Of a stretch of DNA of 14,571 nucleotides, positions 1 through 7,726 are shown one piece after another; within the stretch, counting starts at the first letter, position 1; each line of letters starts with the position of its first letter. The stretch is from Pseudomonadales bacterium (lineage in GTDB: Bacteria; Pseudomonadota; Gammaproteobacteria; Pseudomonadales; Moraxellaceae): the NCBI GenBank assembly GCA_013043915.1, contig JABEVH010000291.1:1-14571 (forward strand), given 5' to 3'. Below the pieces are notes generated by a model. The model searched no databases. It was not told the DNA's origin and was given only the letters and a program-made list of their open reading frames with translations. The translations under genes and the position numbers were made by a program.

Positions 1-81
1 GCTATCCTGAGGACACACGATGTGCAGGCGACTTGTGATGCATTACGCATCTGGCGTCTGATTGAGGAGCAAAAATCATGA
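1..81 (+). CDS. folP: Dihydropteroate synthase, C-terminal end only
   Basis: The first 26 codons read in frame to a TGA at 79-81. The peptide contains RTHDVQATCDALRIW, which resembles the C-terminal strand and helix of dihydropteroate synthase, where an R-x-H-D-V motif binds the sulfonamide/pterin-phosphate region. The enzyme condenses 6-hydroxymethyl-dihydropterin pyrophosphate with p-aminobenzoate in cytoplasmic folate synthesis. The gene begins before the window. Its stop overlaps the glmM start as ATGA (78-81), a translational-coupling arrangement, and folP directly before glmM is the usual gammaproteobacterial order. The identification rests on one short motif plus that position. Confidence 0.85.
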   Translation, partial: AILRTHDVQATCDALRIWRLIEEQKS

Positions 82-1418
82 GTCGTCGGTATTTTGGCAC
101 GGATGGTGTGCGTGGTCGGGTGGGAGAGTATCCGATTACTCCTGAGTTTGCCCTGCGTCTGGGCTATGCAGCCGGCCGTGTTCTGGCCGGTGGTGCTGGT
201 GATGCATCGGTCGTGATGGGCAAGGACACGCGGCTATCAGGTTATTTACTAGAATCAGCACTGGAGGCTGGATTATCAGCAGCAGGGGTTAGCGTCAGAT
301 TATTAGGTCCCATGCCTACCCCGGCAATTGCCTATCTGACCAGGGCATTTCATGCCAGTGCCGGTATTGTCATCTCGGCTTCGCATAATCCCTATTATGA
401 TAATGGTATTAAATTCTTTGCCGGCAATGGACGTAAATTGCCCGATGCGGTGGAAGAGGAAATTGAGTCGTGGTTGGATCGTCCCCTTGTCATCGCAGGT
501 CCCGACAAGCTCGGGCGCGCTTCGCGTCAGGAGGATGCCAAAGGTCGATATATAGAGTTCTGTAAGGCCAGTTTTCCCAATACCTTGAGTTTGCATGGGT
601 TGCGTGTGGTTGTTGACTGCGCTCATGGAGCCACGTATCAGGTAGCTCCTAGTGTGTTCAGTGAGTTAGGAGCTGAAGTATTCAAGATTGCCTGCGCACC
701 GGATGGCCTGAACATCAATGAAGACTGTGGGGCGACACACCCACAGTCACTGGTGGCAGCAGTACGCACACATCGGGCAGATATTGGCATTGCTTTTGAC
801 GGTGACGGTGACCGGGTCATCATGGTGGATGGTGATGGGGAAATTGTCGATGGGGATGAATTGATTGTCATGATCGCGCGGGAGCGCCTTGAGCAGGGTT
901 CTGCATTAACCGGGGTTGTGGGGACGCAAATGTCCAATATGGCTATGGAGTTGGCGATCAAGGAGATGGGGCTTGAGTTCGTGCGGGCCAAGGTTGGTGA
1001 CCGTTATGTGATGGCTGAGCTGGAACAACGCGGCTGGTTGCTCGGTGGAGAAAATTCAGGACACATACTTTGTTTAGATAAAACCAGTACGGGAGATGCC
1101 ATTGTAGCTTCCCTACAGGTGCTTACACGTCTGGTACGCAAGCAGACTAGTTTGCGTGAGGAAAGGCGATATCTGCGTAAATTTCCGCAAATCATGATCA
1201 ATGTTCGTGTCAAGGAAAGGGTTGATCCCATGGCGAACGAGCGTATCGCTGCCGCCGTGCATAGCGTAGAGGCAGATTTGGCGGGAAGAGGTCGAGTCTT
1301 GCTGCGCGCTTCAGGCACGGAACCCTTGATCCGAGTGATGGTTGAAGGGGAAAATCATGACCAGGTGCAGAGTCATGTTGAAAAGCTGGCAGAATTGGTG
1401 CGCAGCTCGCTGGCATAA
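78..1418 (+). CDS. glmM: Phosphoglucosamine mutase GlmM
   Basis: GlmM interconverts glucosamine-6-phosphate and glucosamine-1-phosphate in the cytoplasm, the step before UDP-N-acetylglucosamine formation for peptidoglycan and lipopolysaccharide. The 446-residue length is typical of the family. The phosphoserine loop ISASHNP places the catalytic serine at S102. The metal-binding DGDGDR has D241, D243 and D245, the sugar-binding loop GGENSGH is at 323-329, and the phosphate-binding RASGTEPLIRV is at 410-420. These positions match the E. coli enzyme, so the alpha-D-phosphohexomutase fold is complete with all four domains. The ATG overlaps the folP stop by four bases, so the two genes are probably translationally coupled. 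The start is supported by MSRRYFGTDGVRG, the standard N-terminus. Activity requires phosphorylation of S102, as known for the family. Confidence 0.98.
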   Translation: MSRRYFGTDGVRGRVGEYPITPEFALRLGYAAGRVLAGGAGDASVVMGKDTRLSGYLLESALEAGLSAAGVSVRLLGPMPTPAIAYLTRAFHASAGIVISASHNPYYDNGIKFFAGNGRKLPDAVEEEIESWLDRPLVIAGPDKLGRASRQEDAKGRYIEFCKASFPNTLSLHGLRVVVDCAHGATYQVAPSVFSELGAEVFKIACAPDGLNINEDCGATHPQSLVAAVRTHRADIGIAFDGDGDRVIMVDGDGEIVDGDELIVMIARERLEQGSALTGVVGTQMSNMAMELAIKEMGLEFVRAKVGDRYVMAELEQRGWLLGGENSGHILCLDKTSTGDAIVASLQVLTRLVRKQTSLREERRYLRKFPQIMINVRVKERVDPMANERIAAAVHSVEADLAGRGRVLLRASGTEPLIRVMVEGENHDQVQSHVEKLAELVRSSLA

Positions 1419-1490
1419 GCCTGGTGAGATGGTAGTTGCTGTTATGCTTCAGCTTGGGTAAACTGCGCACCCTGTTGAGGAGAGGCCAGG

Positions 1491-2243
1491 ATGCGTCAGC
1501 GTTGGGTGATAGGAAACTGGAAGATGCATGGTCGTCGCCAGCAGAATGCCCAGCTGATTCATGAGATTATTTCGGTGCCGCTGTGGCCGGGGCTCTGTGT
1601 TGCTGTAGCTCCTCCAGCAATTTATTTACAGCAAGTTCATGAATTATTGATCGGTTCAGGTGTGGTGTTGGCTGCGCAGATGGTTAGTGAGTATGAGCAG
1701 GGTGCTCATACAGGTCAGTGCGCTGCGGGTATGTTGGCAGATATGGGTGTACAGCTGGTGTTGGCTGGCCACTCTGAGTGTCGTCATGCCGGGCAGACGG
1801 ACGCGCAAGTAGCCTTGCAGGTCAAGCGTGTTCTTGAGCAAGGCATGAGCGTGGTGTTGTGTGTAGGGGAAACTCTCGAGCAGCATGAGCGAGGCGAAAC
1901 GCTTGATGTGGTACGTAAGCAACTGGAAGTGATTGCTGGGTTGGGAGCCGAAGTTGCCAACAGGCTATTGCTAGCCTATGAGCCTGTTTGGGCTATAGGC
2001 ACGGGGCGCGTTGCTAGTCCAGGACATGCACAATGGGTGCATCAAGCCTTGCGATCAACGTTGGCAAAGAGCCTGGGTGAGCCGTGGGCTATGACTCCTA
2101 TTCTCTACGGCGGTAGTGTTAAGGCAGATAATGCTGCAGAACTGCTAAGCCAATTGGATGTGGATGGTGTTCTGGTGGGTGGGGCTTCCCTAAAGGCTTC
2201 TGAGTTTTTGAGTTTGTGTCGTTTAGCGGCACAGGCGAGGTGA
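1491..2243 (+). CDS. tpiA: Triosephosphate isomerase
   Basis: This enzyme interconverts dihydroxyacetone phosphate and glyceraldehyde-3-phosphate in glycolysis and gluconeogenesis. It is 250 residues long with a complete TIM barrel. The catalytic set is present: N9 and K11 in GNWKM, H94 in AGHSE, and E164 at the base of loop 6 in YEPVWAIGTG. Phosphate-binding loop 7 is YGGSVK (206-211) and loop 8 is GVLVGGASL. A GAGGAG-type Shine-Dalgarno (GAGGAGAGG) precedes the ATG, 72 bases after glmM. The dimer-interface loop is unusual: GAHTGQ replaces the common GAFTGE, GHSECR replaces GHSERR, and AAQM replaces GAQN. The active site is intact, so it is probably functional. In enterics tpiA lies elsewhere; a location between glmM and secG is seen in pseudomonads and relatives. 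Confidence 0.97.
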   Translation: MRQRWVIGNWKMHGRRQQNAQLIHEIISVPLWPGLCVAVAPPAIYLQQVHELLIGSGVVLAAQMVSEYEQGAHTGQCAAGMLADMGVQLVLAGHSECRHAGQTDAQVALQVKRVLEQGMSVVLCVGETLEQHERGETLDVVRKQLEVIAGLGAEVANRLLLAYEPVWAIGTGRVASPGHAQWVHQALRSTLAKSLGEPWAMTPILYGGSVKADNAAELLSQLDVDGVLVGGASLKASEFLSLCRLAAQAR

Positions 2244-2250
2244 TGGGTTT

Positions 2251-2610
2251 ATGGAAACGCTGGTGCTGGTTATACATTGTTTGGTTGCTTCGATGATGGT
2301 TGGGCTGATCCTGTTGCAACAGGGTAAGGGAGCTGAGGCAGGAGCGTCTTTCGGGGCGGGGGCTTCTCAGACCGTTTTTGGTGCAGCAGGAGCTGCTTCG
2401 TTTCTGACTAAACTGACGGCATGGCTGGCGGGGATATTTATGGTGACCAGCCTGACCCTGGCGGTCTATGCGCGCAAGGATGTACAGGCGCATAACCAGA
2501 TTGTGGTGCCGGCTGCACTTACGGCGCCAGCTGTACCCTCTGCACCCTCTGCGCCAGCTCGGCCTGTGGTGCCTGGATTGGGTGATTTGCCACAATTACC
2601 TGTGCATTGA
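2251..2610 (+). CDS. secG: Preprotein translocase subunit SecG
   Basis: SecG is the small inner-membrane subunit of the SecYEG translocon and stimulates SecA-driven protein export. The 119-residue protein has two hydrophobic segments (about residues 3-22 and 51-73) separated by the conserved cytoplasmic loop, with LLQQGKGAEAGASFGAGAS followed by TVFG. This loop is the family hallmark. The C-terminal tail (about 85-119) is rich in Ala and Pro, variable in the family, and lacks obvious features. The ATG lies seven bases after the tpiA stop, and the AGGTGA overlapping that stop probably serves as Shine-Dalgarno. The tRNA-Leu gene follows 20 bases after the stop without a recognisable promoter, so the two are probably co-transcribed and the tRNA cut out of the secG message, as in E. 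coli secG-leuU. Confidence 0.96.
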   Translation: METLVLVIHCLVASMMVGLILLQQGKGAEAGASFGAGASQTVFGAAGAASFLTKLTAWLAGIFMVTSLTLAVYARKDVQAHNQIVVPAALTAPAVPSAPSAPARPVVPGLGDLPQLPVH

Positions 2611-2630
2611 GTTTTTATTTAAAGGTTTAT

Positions 2631-2715
2631 GCGGAAGTGGTGGAATTGGTAGACACGCTATCTTGAGGGGGTAGTGGCGCAAGCCGTGAGGGTTCGAGTC
2701 CCTCCTTCCGCACCA
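2631..2715 (+). tRNA. leuU: tRNA-Leu(GAG)
   Basis: This is an 85-base class II tRNA. The acceptor GCGGAAG pairs with CTTCCGC (2704-2710), followed by discriminator A and a genome-encoded CCA. The anticodon stem CTATC/GGTAG (2658-2662/2670-2674) closes the loop TTGAGGG with anticodon GAG at 2665-2667, reading CUC and CUU. A long variable arm (TGGC-GCAA-GCC) and the T arm GAGGG-TTCGAGT-CCCTC are clear. The gene sits immediately after secG, as leuU does in E. coli. Confidence 0.98.
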
Positions 2716-2722
2716 TATGACT

Positions 2723-2749
2723 AAGCCGGCCTTGTGCCGGCTTTGTTTT
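2723..2749 (+). terminator. Intrinsic terminator after tRNA-Leu
   Basis: A perfect 8-bp stem AAGCCGGC/GCCGGCTT (2723-2730/2736-2743) with a CTTGT loop is followed by TGTTTT. It lies eight bases past the encoded CCA and probably ends the glmM-tpiA-secG-tRNA-Leu transcript before the next promoter. Confidence 0.85.
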
Positions 2750-2792
2750 AACAGGATATAGCAGAATATCCCGCACATGGATGCATATTGGC

Positions 2793-2821
2793 TTGACAGA
2801 GCAGCCCTTCGGGAGTATATT
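2793..2821 (+). promoter_or_regulatory. Sigma70 promoter for initiator tRNA and rimP-nusA-infB operon
   Basis: A perfect -35 TTGACA (2793-2798) is followed, after exactly 17 bases, by -10 TATATT (2816-2821). The predicted start is near 2828, about seven bases before the mature tRNA 5' end at 2835. Its position after a terminator and before the initiator tRNA matches the metY promoter of E. coli. Readthrough of the two terminators that follow would also feed rimP, nusA, infB and the downstream genes. Confidence 0.88.
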
Positions 2822-2834
2822 TTGCACCCTCTGA

Positions 2835-2911
<77 letters not shown>

Positions 2912-2926
2912 CTTCTGAGAAGAAAG

Positions 2927-2954
2927 AAGGCCCACTACCATGTGGGCTTTTTTT
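2927..2954 (+). terminator. Leader terminator 1 after initiator tRNA
   Basis: The stem GCCCAC/GTGGGC (2930-2935/2942-2947) with loop TACCAT is extended by flanking A-T pairs and followed by seven Ts (2948-2954). It lies 15 bases past the tRNA 3' end. It would end the tRNA transcript or, when read through, allow expression of the rimP-nusA-infB operon. In E. coli this leader is a site of NusA-dependent autoregulation; the same role here is inferred from position. Confidence 0.88.
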
Positions 2955-2973
2955 CAGGGCTTTTAGCAGTTGT

Positions 2974-3001
2974 AAGTGGGCTTAGTGCCCATTTTTTTTT
3001 T
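2974..3001 (+). terminator. Leader terminator 2, abutting the rimP ribosome-binding site
   Basis: The stem TGGGC/GCCCA (2977-2981/2987-2991) has loop TTAGT and an A-T extended base (AA at 2974-2975), followed by ten Ts (2992-3001). The GGAGAG Shine-Dalgarno of rimP begins at 3002, directly after the T tract. The hairpin could therefore both end transcription and, in read-through RNA, sit beside the ribosome-binding site. Its 5' arm can also pair with the 5' arm of the preceding terminator (GCCCACT 2930-2936 with AGTGGGC 2975-2981). Confidence 0.82.
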
Positions 3002-3009
3002 GGAGAGAC

Positions 3010-3471
3010 ATGGCAACTCTGAGCAAGGCTGAACGATTAGCCGAGTTGGTACGACCCGCCGTGACAGCTTGTCATGTCGAGCTGTGGGGTGTCGATTTTT
3101 TTCAGCAAGGGCGACGCAGTGTGCTTCGGGTTTATATTGATGCTGAGGCAGGTGTGACAGTGGATCAGTGTGCCCAGGTCAGTCACCAGGTGAGCGGTAT
3201 TCTGGATGTTGAGGATCCTATCGCCGGCGAGTATGTTCTGGAAGTATCATCGCCGGGCTGGGACAGGCCGCTCTATAATCTGGACCAATGCAGTCGTTAT
3301 ATAGGTTCTATGGTCAATTTGCGCTTGACCCTGCCATTGGCAGGTCGACGTCGTTTTAAGGGCACGTTGCTGCGGGTCAATGCAGATGGTGTCTTGGTAT
3401 TGCGTGTGGATGATCAGGATGTCGAGGTGCCATTTGCGCATGTCGATAAGGCCAATTTAGTAGCGGAATAA
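3010..3471 (+). CDS. rimP: Ribosome maturation factor RimP
   Basis: RimP binds the immature 30S subunit in the cytoplasm and helps the S12/S19 region assemble. The protein is 153 residues, close to the usual ~150. Its N-terminal domain carries the family pattern ELWGVDFFQQGRRSVLRVYID and the signature EVSSPGWDRPL, where most members have Leu in place of Trp. A C-terminal SH3-like barrel follows, with GRRRFKGTLLRV and VPFAHVDKANL. The Shine-Dalgarno GGAGAG (3002-3007) begins directly after the T10 tract of the leader terminator, so ribosome loading and leader folding may affect each other. It is the first protein gene of the nusA operon; nusA begins 34 bases after its stop. Confidence 0.97.
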   Translation: MATLSKAERLAELVRPAVTACHVELWGVDFFQQGRRSVLRVYIDAEAGVTVDQCAQVSHQVSGILDVEDPIAGEYVLEVSSPGWDRPLYNLDQCSRYIGSMVNLRLTLPLAGRRRFKGTLLRVNADGVLVLRVDDQDVEVPFAHVDKANLVAE

Positions 3472-3505
3472 TCCGGATTTTGCGACCGGGAGGTTTGAGA
3501 CAATC

Positions 3506-4984
3506 ATGAGTAAGGAAATTCTCGCGGTGGTTGATTCGGTCAGCAACGAGAAGGGCGTGGCGCGCGAAGTTATTTTTCAGGCGCTAGAGCAAGCCCTGAT
3601 GGCAGCGACCAAAAAGCGTTTCGACAACGATGAAGTCGATGTGCATGTGATCATTAACCGCAAAACCGGAGACTATGAAACTTTCCGTCGCTGGACGGTG
3701 GTGGCGGATGCTGATCATGAAATGCCGGCACAACAGTTAGCTATCAGTGATGTTGAAGAGCTAGGTATGAAGCTCGGTGACTTGCGTGAGGAGGCTATTC
3801 CTTCGGTGGATTTCGGGCGTATAGCAGCTCAGACCGCGAAGCAGGTCATCGTACAGAAGGTGCGTGAAGCCGAGCGAGCCCTGGTCATTGATGCCTACCG
3901 CCATCGGTTGGGAGAGATTTTGCGCGGTTCCGTGAAAAAAGTAACACGCGATGGCATTATTCTGGATTTGGGAGGCAACGCTGAAGCCTATATGGCTCGC
4001 GAAGAGATGCTGCCACGTGAATCATTTCGGATGAGCGAGACCGTCAGTGCGGTACTCTATGCGGTGAACCCGGAAGGCCGAGGAGCACAGCTACTGGTCT
4101 CCCGCACGCGTCCGGAGATGCTGGTAGAGAAGTTCCGCATTGAGGTGCCTGAAATCGGTGAAGAAATCATCGAGATTAAGGGCGCAGCCCGCGATCCAGG
4201 CCAACGTGCCAAGATTGCAGTCAAGAGTAACGATCATCGCATTGATCCCCAGGGAGCCTGCATCGGTATGCGTGGCTCGCGCGTACAACAGGTCAGCGAA
4301 GCGCTTGGTGGCGAACGTGTCGATATCGTGTTGTGGGATGATAATCCGGCGCAGTATGTCATCAATGCCTTACAACCGGCAGAAGTGGCAGCCATCGTGG
4401 TGGATGAAGATGCTCACGCTATGGATGTGGCGGTTAATGACGATCAACTGGCGCTTGCCATTGGTCGTGGTGGACAAAATGTGCGCTTGGCTTCTGAGTT
4501 GACGGGCTGGAAACTCAATGTGATGACGGTTGCTGAAGCAGAGGCAAGACATCAGACAGAAATGGAAAGTCATGTCATGGGCTTTGTTCGTGATCTGGGT
4601 GTTGATGAAGATCTAGCCACTTTGCTGGTCAACGAAGGCTTTACTTCCCTGGAAGAAGTTGCCTATGTGCCTGTTGAGGAAATGCTCTCGATCGAAGACC
4701 TCGATGAAGAAATCGTACAGGCTTTGCGTCAGCGCGCCAAAGATGTTTTGCTGACGCGTGCGTTGGTTAGCGAAGAATCGGCTGATGCTGGCCAGCCAAC
4801 AGAGGATCTGTTGTCGATGGAAGGCATGGATGAAACGACGGCACGTGCACTGGCCGCACGGGGTATTTGCAGCATGGAAGATCTGGCCGAGCAGGCCATC
4901 GATGATATCGTCGATATCAAGGGTATCGGCGAGGAGCGGGCAGCTGCGCTGATTATGAAGGCGCGTGAACCTTGGTTCAAATAA
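3506..4984 (+). CDS. nusA: Transcription termination/antitermination factor NusA
   Basis: NusA binds RNA polymerase and nascent RNA, enhancing pausing and intrinsic termination and taking part in rRNA antitermination. The protein is 492 residues with the full gammaproteobacterial architecture. It has an N-terminal polymerase-binding domain (about 1-125), an S1 domain (about 136-200), KH1 with GMRG at 254-257 and KH2 with GRGG at 320-323. Two acidic helix-hairpin-helix repeats follow at the C-terminus (about 365-415 and 436-490, the second containing DIKGIGEERAAAL). The two acidic repeats are typical of E. coli-like NusA and are absent from many other bacteria. GGGAGG precedes the ATG. NusA is known to repress its own operon in E. 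coli, and the tandem terminators at 2927-3001 are the natural target here. Confidence 0.98.
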   Translation: MSKEILAVVDSVSNEKGVAREVIFQALEQALMAATKKRFDNDEVDVHVIINRKTGDYETFRRWTVVADADHEMPAQQLAISDVEELGMKLGDLREEAIPSVDFGRIAAQTAKQVIVQKVREAERALVIDAYRHRLGEILRGSVKKVTRDGIILDLGGNAEAYMAREEMLPRESFRMSETVSAVLYAVNPEGRGAQLLVSRTRPEMLVEKFRIEVPEIGEEIIEIKGAARDPGQRAKIAVKSNDHRIDPQGACIGMRGSRVQQVSEALGGERVDIVLWDDNPAQYVINALQPAEVAAIVVDEDAHAMDVAVNDDQLALAIGRGGQNVRLASELTGWKLNVMTVAEAEARHQTEMESHVMGFVRDLGVDEDLATLLVNEGFTSLEEVAYVPVEEMLSIEDLDEEIVQALRQRAKDVLLTRALVSEESADAGQPTEDLLSMEGMDETTARALAARGICSMEDLAEQAIDDIVDIKGIGEERAAALIMKAREPWFK

Positions 4985-5008
4985 GGTAACCGGGTGGAGA
5001 CTTTAACC

Positions 5009-7717
5009 ATGGCTGATGTCACTGTAAGACAACTTGCCGAAACGGTCGGTCGACCGGTAGAAACCCTGCTGCAGCAGATGCAGCAGGCTGGTTTGACGCA
5101 TAGTCAGCCTGATGATACGGTCAGTGATGCTGAGAAGCAGTCACTGCTGACATTTCTGAAGCGTTCGCATGGTGAAAGCGAAAGCGAACCGCAGAAGATC
5201 ACATTAAAGCGTAAGACGACGACGACACTTAAATCATCACCTTCGGTGGGTGGTAAGTCCAAGACGGTTGCGGTCGAAGTTCGCAAGAAGCGAACTTATG
5301 TGAAGATGACTGATCAGGATGGGGTAGAGGATGCTGATGAGCAACAGCGTTTAGTTGCCGAGGCAGAAGCTCGCCGTCTTGAAGAAGATCGGCTGGTGGA
5401 GGAAACTCGTCAAAAGGCTGAAGAAGAGGCGCGTGTTGCTGCGGCAGAACAGGAAGCACGTCGTGCTGCTGAAGAAGCTCGTAAGGCACAGGAAACGGCG
5501 CAACGTGAGGCCAAAGAGAAGAAGCTGGCTGTACCCAAGGCTGCGCCAAAGCATGAGACTCCTGAGGAAAAGGAACGTCGTGAAGCTGAGCATGCCAGAC
5601 ATAAAGCAATCGAAGAATCTCGTCTGAAGCAGGAAGAATATGCGCGTCGCGAAGTAGAAGAGTTAGCGCGCCAGCGTACTCTGGAACAGGCCCGCCGTAT
5701 CGCGGAGGAACTGGAAAAACGTGGTCGCGATGAAGTAGTTAAGGTGGAGGATGTTCCGCTAGCCCGAGGCTTGGTGGGCAATGCCTATGAAGATTCGTTT
5801 GCCCGAGAAGATCGAGAAATACGCCGGGGTGGAGCTGCCTCTCGTTCGGGTAAGGGACGTGGTGGCAAGAAGCGCGAAGAAGAGGTTAATTTTAAGCCGC
5901 AGCCTAAGACGTTAAGTTCGTCACTGTCACGTAAGCATGGATTTGAGCGTCCCGTGGAAAAACAGGTTTATGAAGTATCCCTCGGTGAGAGTATCACGGT
6001 AGCTGATCTGGCCCAGAAGATGGCCGTCAAGTCGCGTGAAGTGATTCGTGTGCTGATGAAGATGGGTGAAGTAGCTACGGTCAACCAGATGGTGGATCAG
6101 TCTACGGCCGCATTGGTTATTGAAGAAATGGGCCATAAGCCAGTCTTTGTCAGTGAATCAGCGCTGGAAGACTCACTCAAGCAGTCCATGTCGCACCTAG
6201 GCGAATCTATGCCGCGTGCGCCGGTGGTCACCATCATGGGTCATGTTGACCATGGCAAGACTTCCTTGCTGGATTATATACGCCGTACCCGTGTTGCAGC
6301 AGGTGAAGCGGGTGGGATTACCCAGCATATTGGTGCCTATCATGTGGAAACGCCACGCGGCATGATCACGTTCTTGGATACACCGGGCCATGCGGCGTTT
6401 ACCGCCATGCGTGCCCGCGGTGCGCAGGCAACGGACATTGTGGTGATCGTGGTGGCGGCTGATGATGGCGTGATGCCACAGACGGGCGAAGCGATTGATC
6501 ATGCTCGGGCTGCAGGCGTGCCGATGATCATCGCCGTTAATAAGATGGACAAGCCCTCAGCTGATCCTGATCGCGTCATGAATGAACTTTCAGTCAAGCA
6601 GGTGGTGCCGGAGGAATGGGGAGGAGATGTACAGGTAGTGAAAGTGTCTGCTCATTCGGGACTGGGTATAGATCAACTGCTTGAAGCCATCTTGATACAG
6701 GCAGAACTGTTGGAACTGAAGGCGGTGGTTGATGGTGCTGCACAGGGTGTCGTGATTGAGGCTCGTGTTGATAAGGGTCGAGGTGCCGTGGCTTCGCTGC
6801 TGGTTCAGAAGGGGACATTAAAACAGGGAGACCTGGTGCTGGCGGGGGTTCATTATGGGCGTGTTCGCGCCATGCATGATGAAAATGGCGTGGTCATCAA
6901 GTCAGCTGGGCCTTCTATCCCGGTTGAGATTTTAGGCTTACCTGAAGCGCCTGATGCTGGGGATGAGTTCATTGTGGTTGACGATGAGCGTAAGGCTCGC
7001 GAAGTCGCTGATTTCCGCGCATCGCGTGAACGACAGGCAAGGATGATGCGTCAAAACGTATCCAAGCTGGAAAATGTTTTTGCTTCTTTGGGTAAAAATG
7101 AAGCATCCAGCGTTAACCTGGTATTGAAGACCGATGTCAGGGGCTCGCTGGAAGCTTTATTGGGTGCACTATCTGACTTGTCCACCGATGAGGTTAAAGT
7201 AGCTATCGTAGGTTCAGGTGTGGGCGCAATCACCGAGTCCGATGTTAACCTGGCAGAATCAACGGGTGCAGTCATTCTAGGGTTTAATGTTCGTGCTGAT
7301 GCTCAGGCACGTGCCAAATGCCAGCAGGATGACATTGAACTTCGCTACTACAGCATCATTTACGAGATGATCGATGATGTGAAGGCAGCCATGTCGGGCC
7401 TGCTGTCACCTGAACATCGTGAAACTATCTTGGGAGTAGCTCAGGTGCGCGAGGTGTTCCGGTCATCCAAGTTTGGTGCTGCAGCTGGCTGTATGGTCAT
7501 GGAAGGAACGATACATCGTCATCGTCCCATACGTGTATTGCGTGATGAGGTGGTGGTGTTCCAGGGTGAGCTCGAGTCACTGCGCCGCTTCAAGGACGAT
7601 GTCCAGGAAGTGCGTAATGGGGTGGAGTGCGGCTTAGCCGTGAAGGGCTATAACGATATCCGTGTGGGTGACAAGATCGAAGTGTATGAAGTTCAGGTCA
7701 TACAACGCACCTTGTAA
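5009..7717 (+). CDS. infB: Translation initiation factor IF2
   Basis: IF2 is the GTPase that brings fMet-tRNA to the 30S P site and promotes 50S joining. I chose ATG 5009 (902 residues) over the in-frame GTG at 4994, because MADVTV matches the family N-terminus and GGAG at 4996-4999 sits nine bases upstream. The order of parts is: small N-terminal IF2_N domain (about 1-50); a Lys/Arg-rich linker (KSKTVAVEVRKKRTYV); a long Glu/Arg/Ala-rich probable coiled coil (about 110-250); a second IF2_N domain ending near residue 380; the G domain with GHVDHGKT (411-418), DTPGH (457-461) and NKMD (511-514); then the beta-barrel, domain III and the fMet-binding C2 domain ending QVIQRTL. It is close to nusA upstream, and rbfA begins nine bases after its stop. 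Shorter isoforms from internal starts exist in E. coli but were not assigned here. Confidence 0.98.
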   Translation: MADVTVRQLAETVGRPVETLLQQMQQAGLTHSQPDDTVSDAEKQSLLTFLKRSHGESESEPQKITLKRKTTTTLKSSPSVGGKSKTVAVEVRKKRTYVKMTDQDGVEDADEQQRLVAEAEARRLEEDRLVEETRQKAEEEARVAAAEQEARRAAEEARKAQETAQREAKEKKLAVPKAAPKHETPEEKERREAEHARHKAIEESRLKQEEYARREVEELARQRTLEQARRIAEELEKRGRDEVVKVEDVPLARGLVGNAYEDSFAREDREIRRGGAASRSGKGRGGKKREEEVNFKPQPKTLSSSLSRKHGFERPVEKQVYEVSLGESITVADLAQKMAVKSREVIRVLMKMGEVATVNQMVDQSTAALVIEEMGHKPVFVSESALEDSLKQSMSHLGESMPRAPVVTIMGHVDHGKTSLLDYIRRTRVAAGEAGGITQHIGAYHVETPRGMITFLDTPGHAAFTAMRARGAQATDIVVIVVAADDGVMPQTGEAIDHARAAGVPMIIAVNKMDKPSADPDRVMNELSVKQVVPEEWGGDVQVVKVSAHSGLGIDQLLEAILIQAELLELKAVVDGAAQGVVIEARVDKGRGAVASLLVQKGTLKQGDLVLAGVHYGRVRAMHDENGVVIKSAGPSIPVEILGLPEAPDAGDEFIVVDDERKAREVADFRASRERQARMMRQNVSKLENVFASLGKNEASSVNLVLKTDVRGSLEALLGALSDLSTDEVKVAIVGSGVGAITESDVNLAESTGAVILGFNVRADAQARAKCQQDDIELRYYSIIYEMIDDVKAAMSGLLSPEHRETILGVAQVREVFRSSKFGAAAGCMVMEGTIHRHRPIRVLRDEVVVFQGELESLRRFKDDVQEVRNGVECGLAVKGYNDIRVGDKIEVYEVQVIQRTL

Positions 7718-7726
7718 GGATAAGTC

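Noticed and set aside
4994..5008. In-frame GTG start for infB five codons upstream
   Set aside because: The ATG at 5009 matches the family N-terminus (MADVTV) and has GGAG at a proper distance; the GTG overlaps that ribosome-binding site.
5040..5090. Repeated CTGCAGCAGATGCAGCAGG-like triplets in infB as a possible repeat element
   Set aside because: They encode the helical QQMQQ part of the IF2 N-terminal domain and reflect coding sequence only.
5229..5781. Several overlapping antisense frames opposite the infB charged linker
   Set aside because: The biased Glu/Arg/Ala codon use of the linker keeps other frames open; the products are low-complexity and lack plausible starts.
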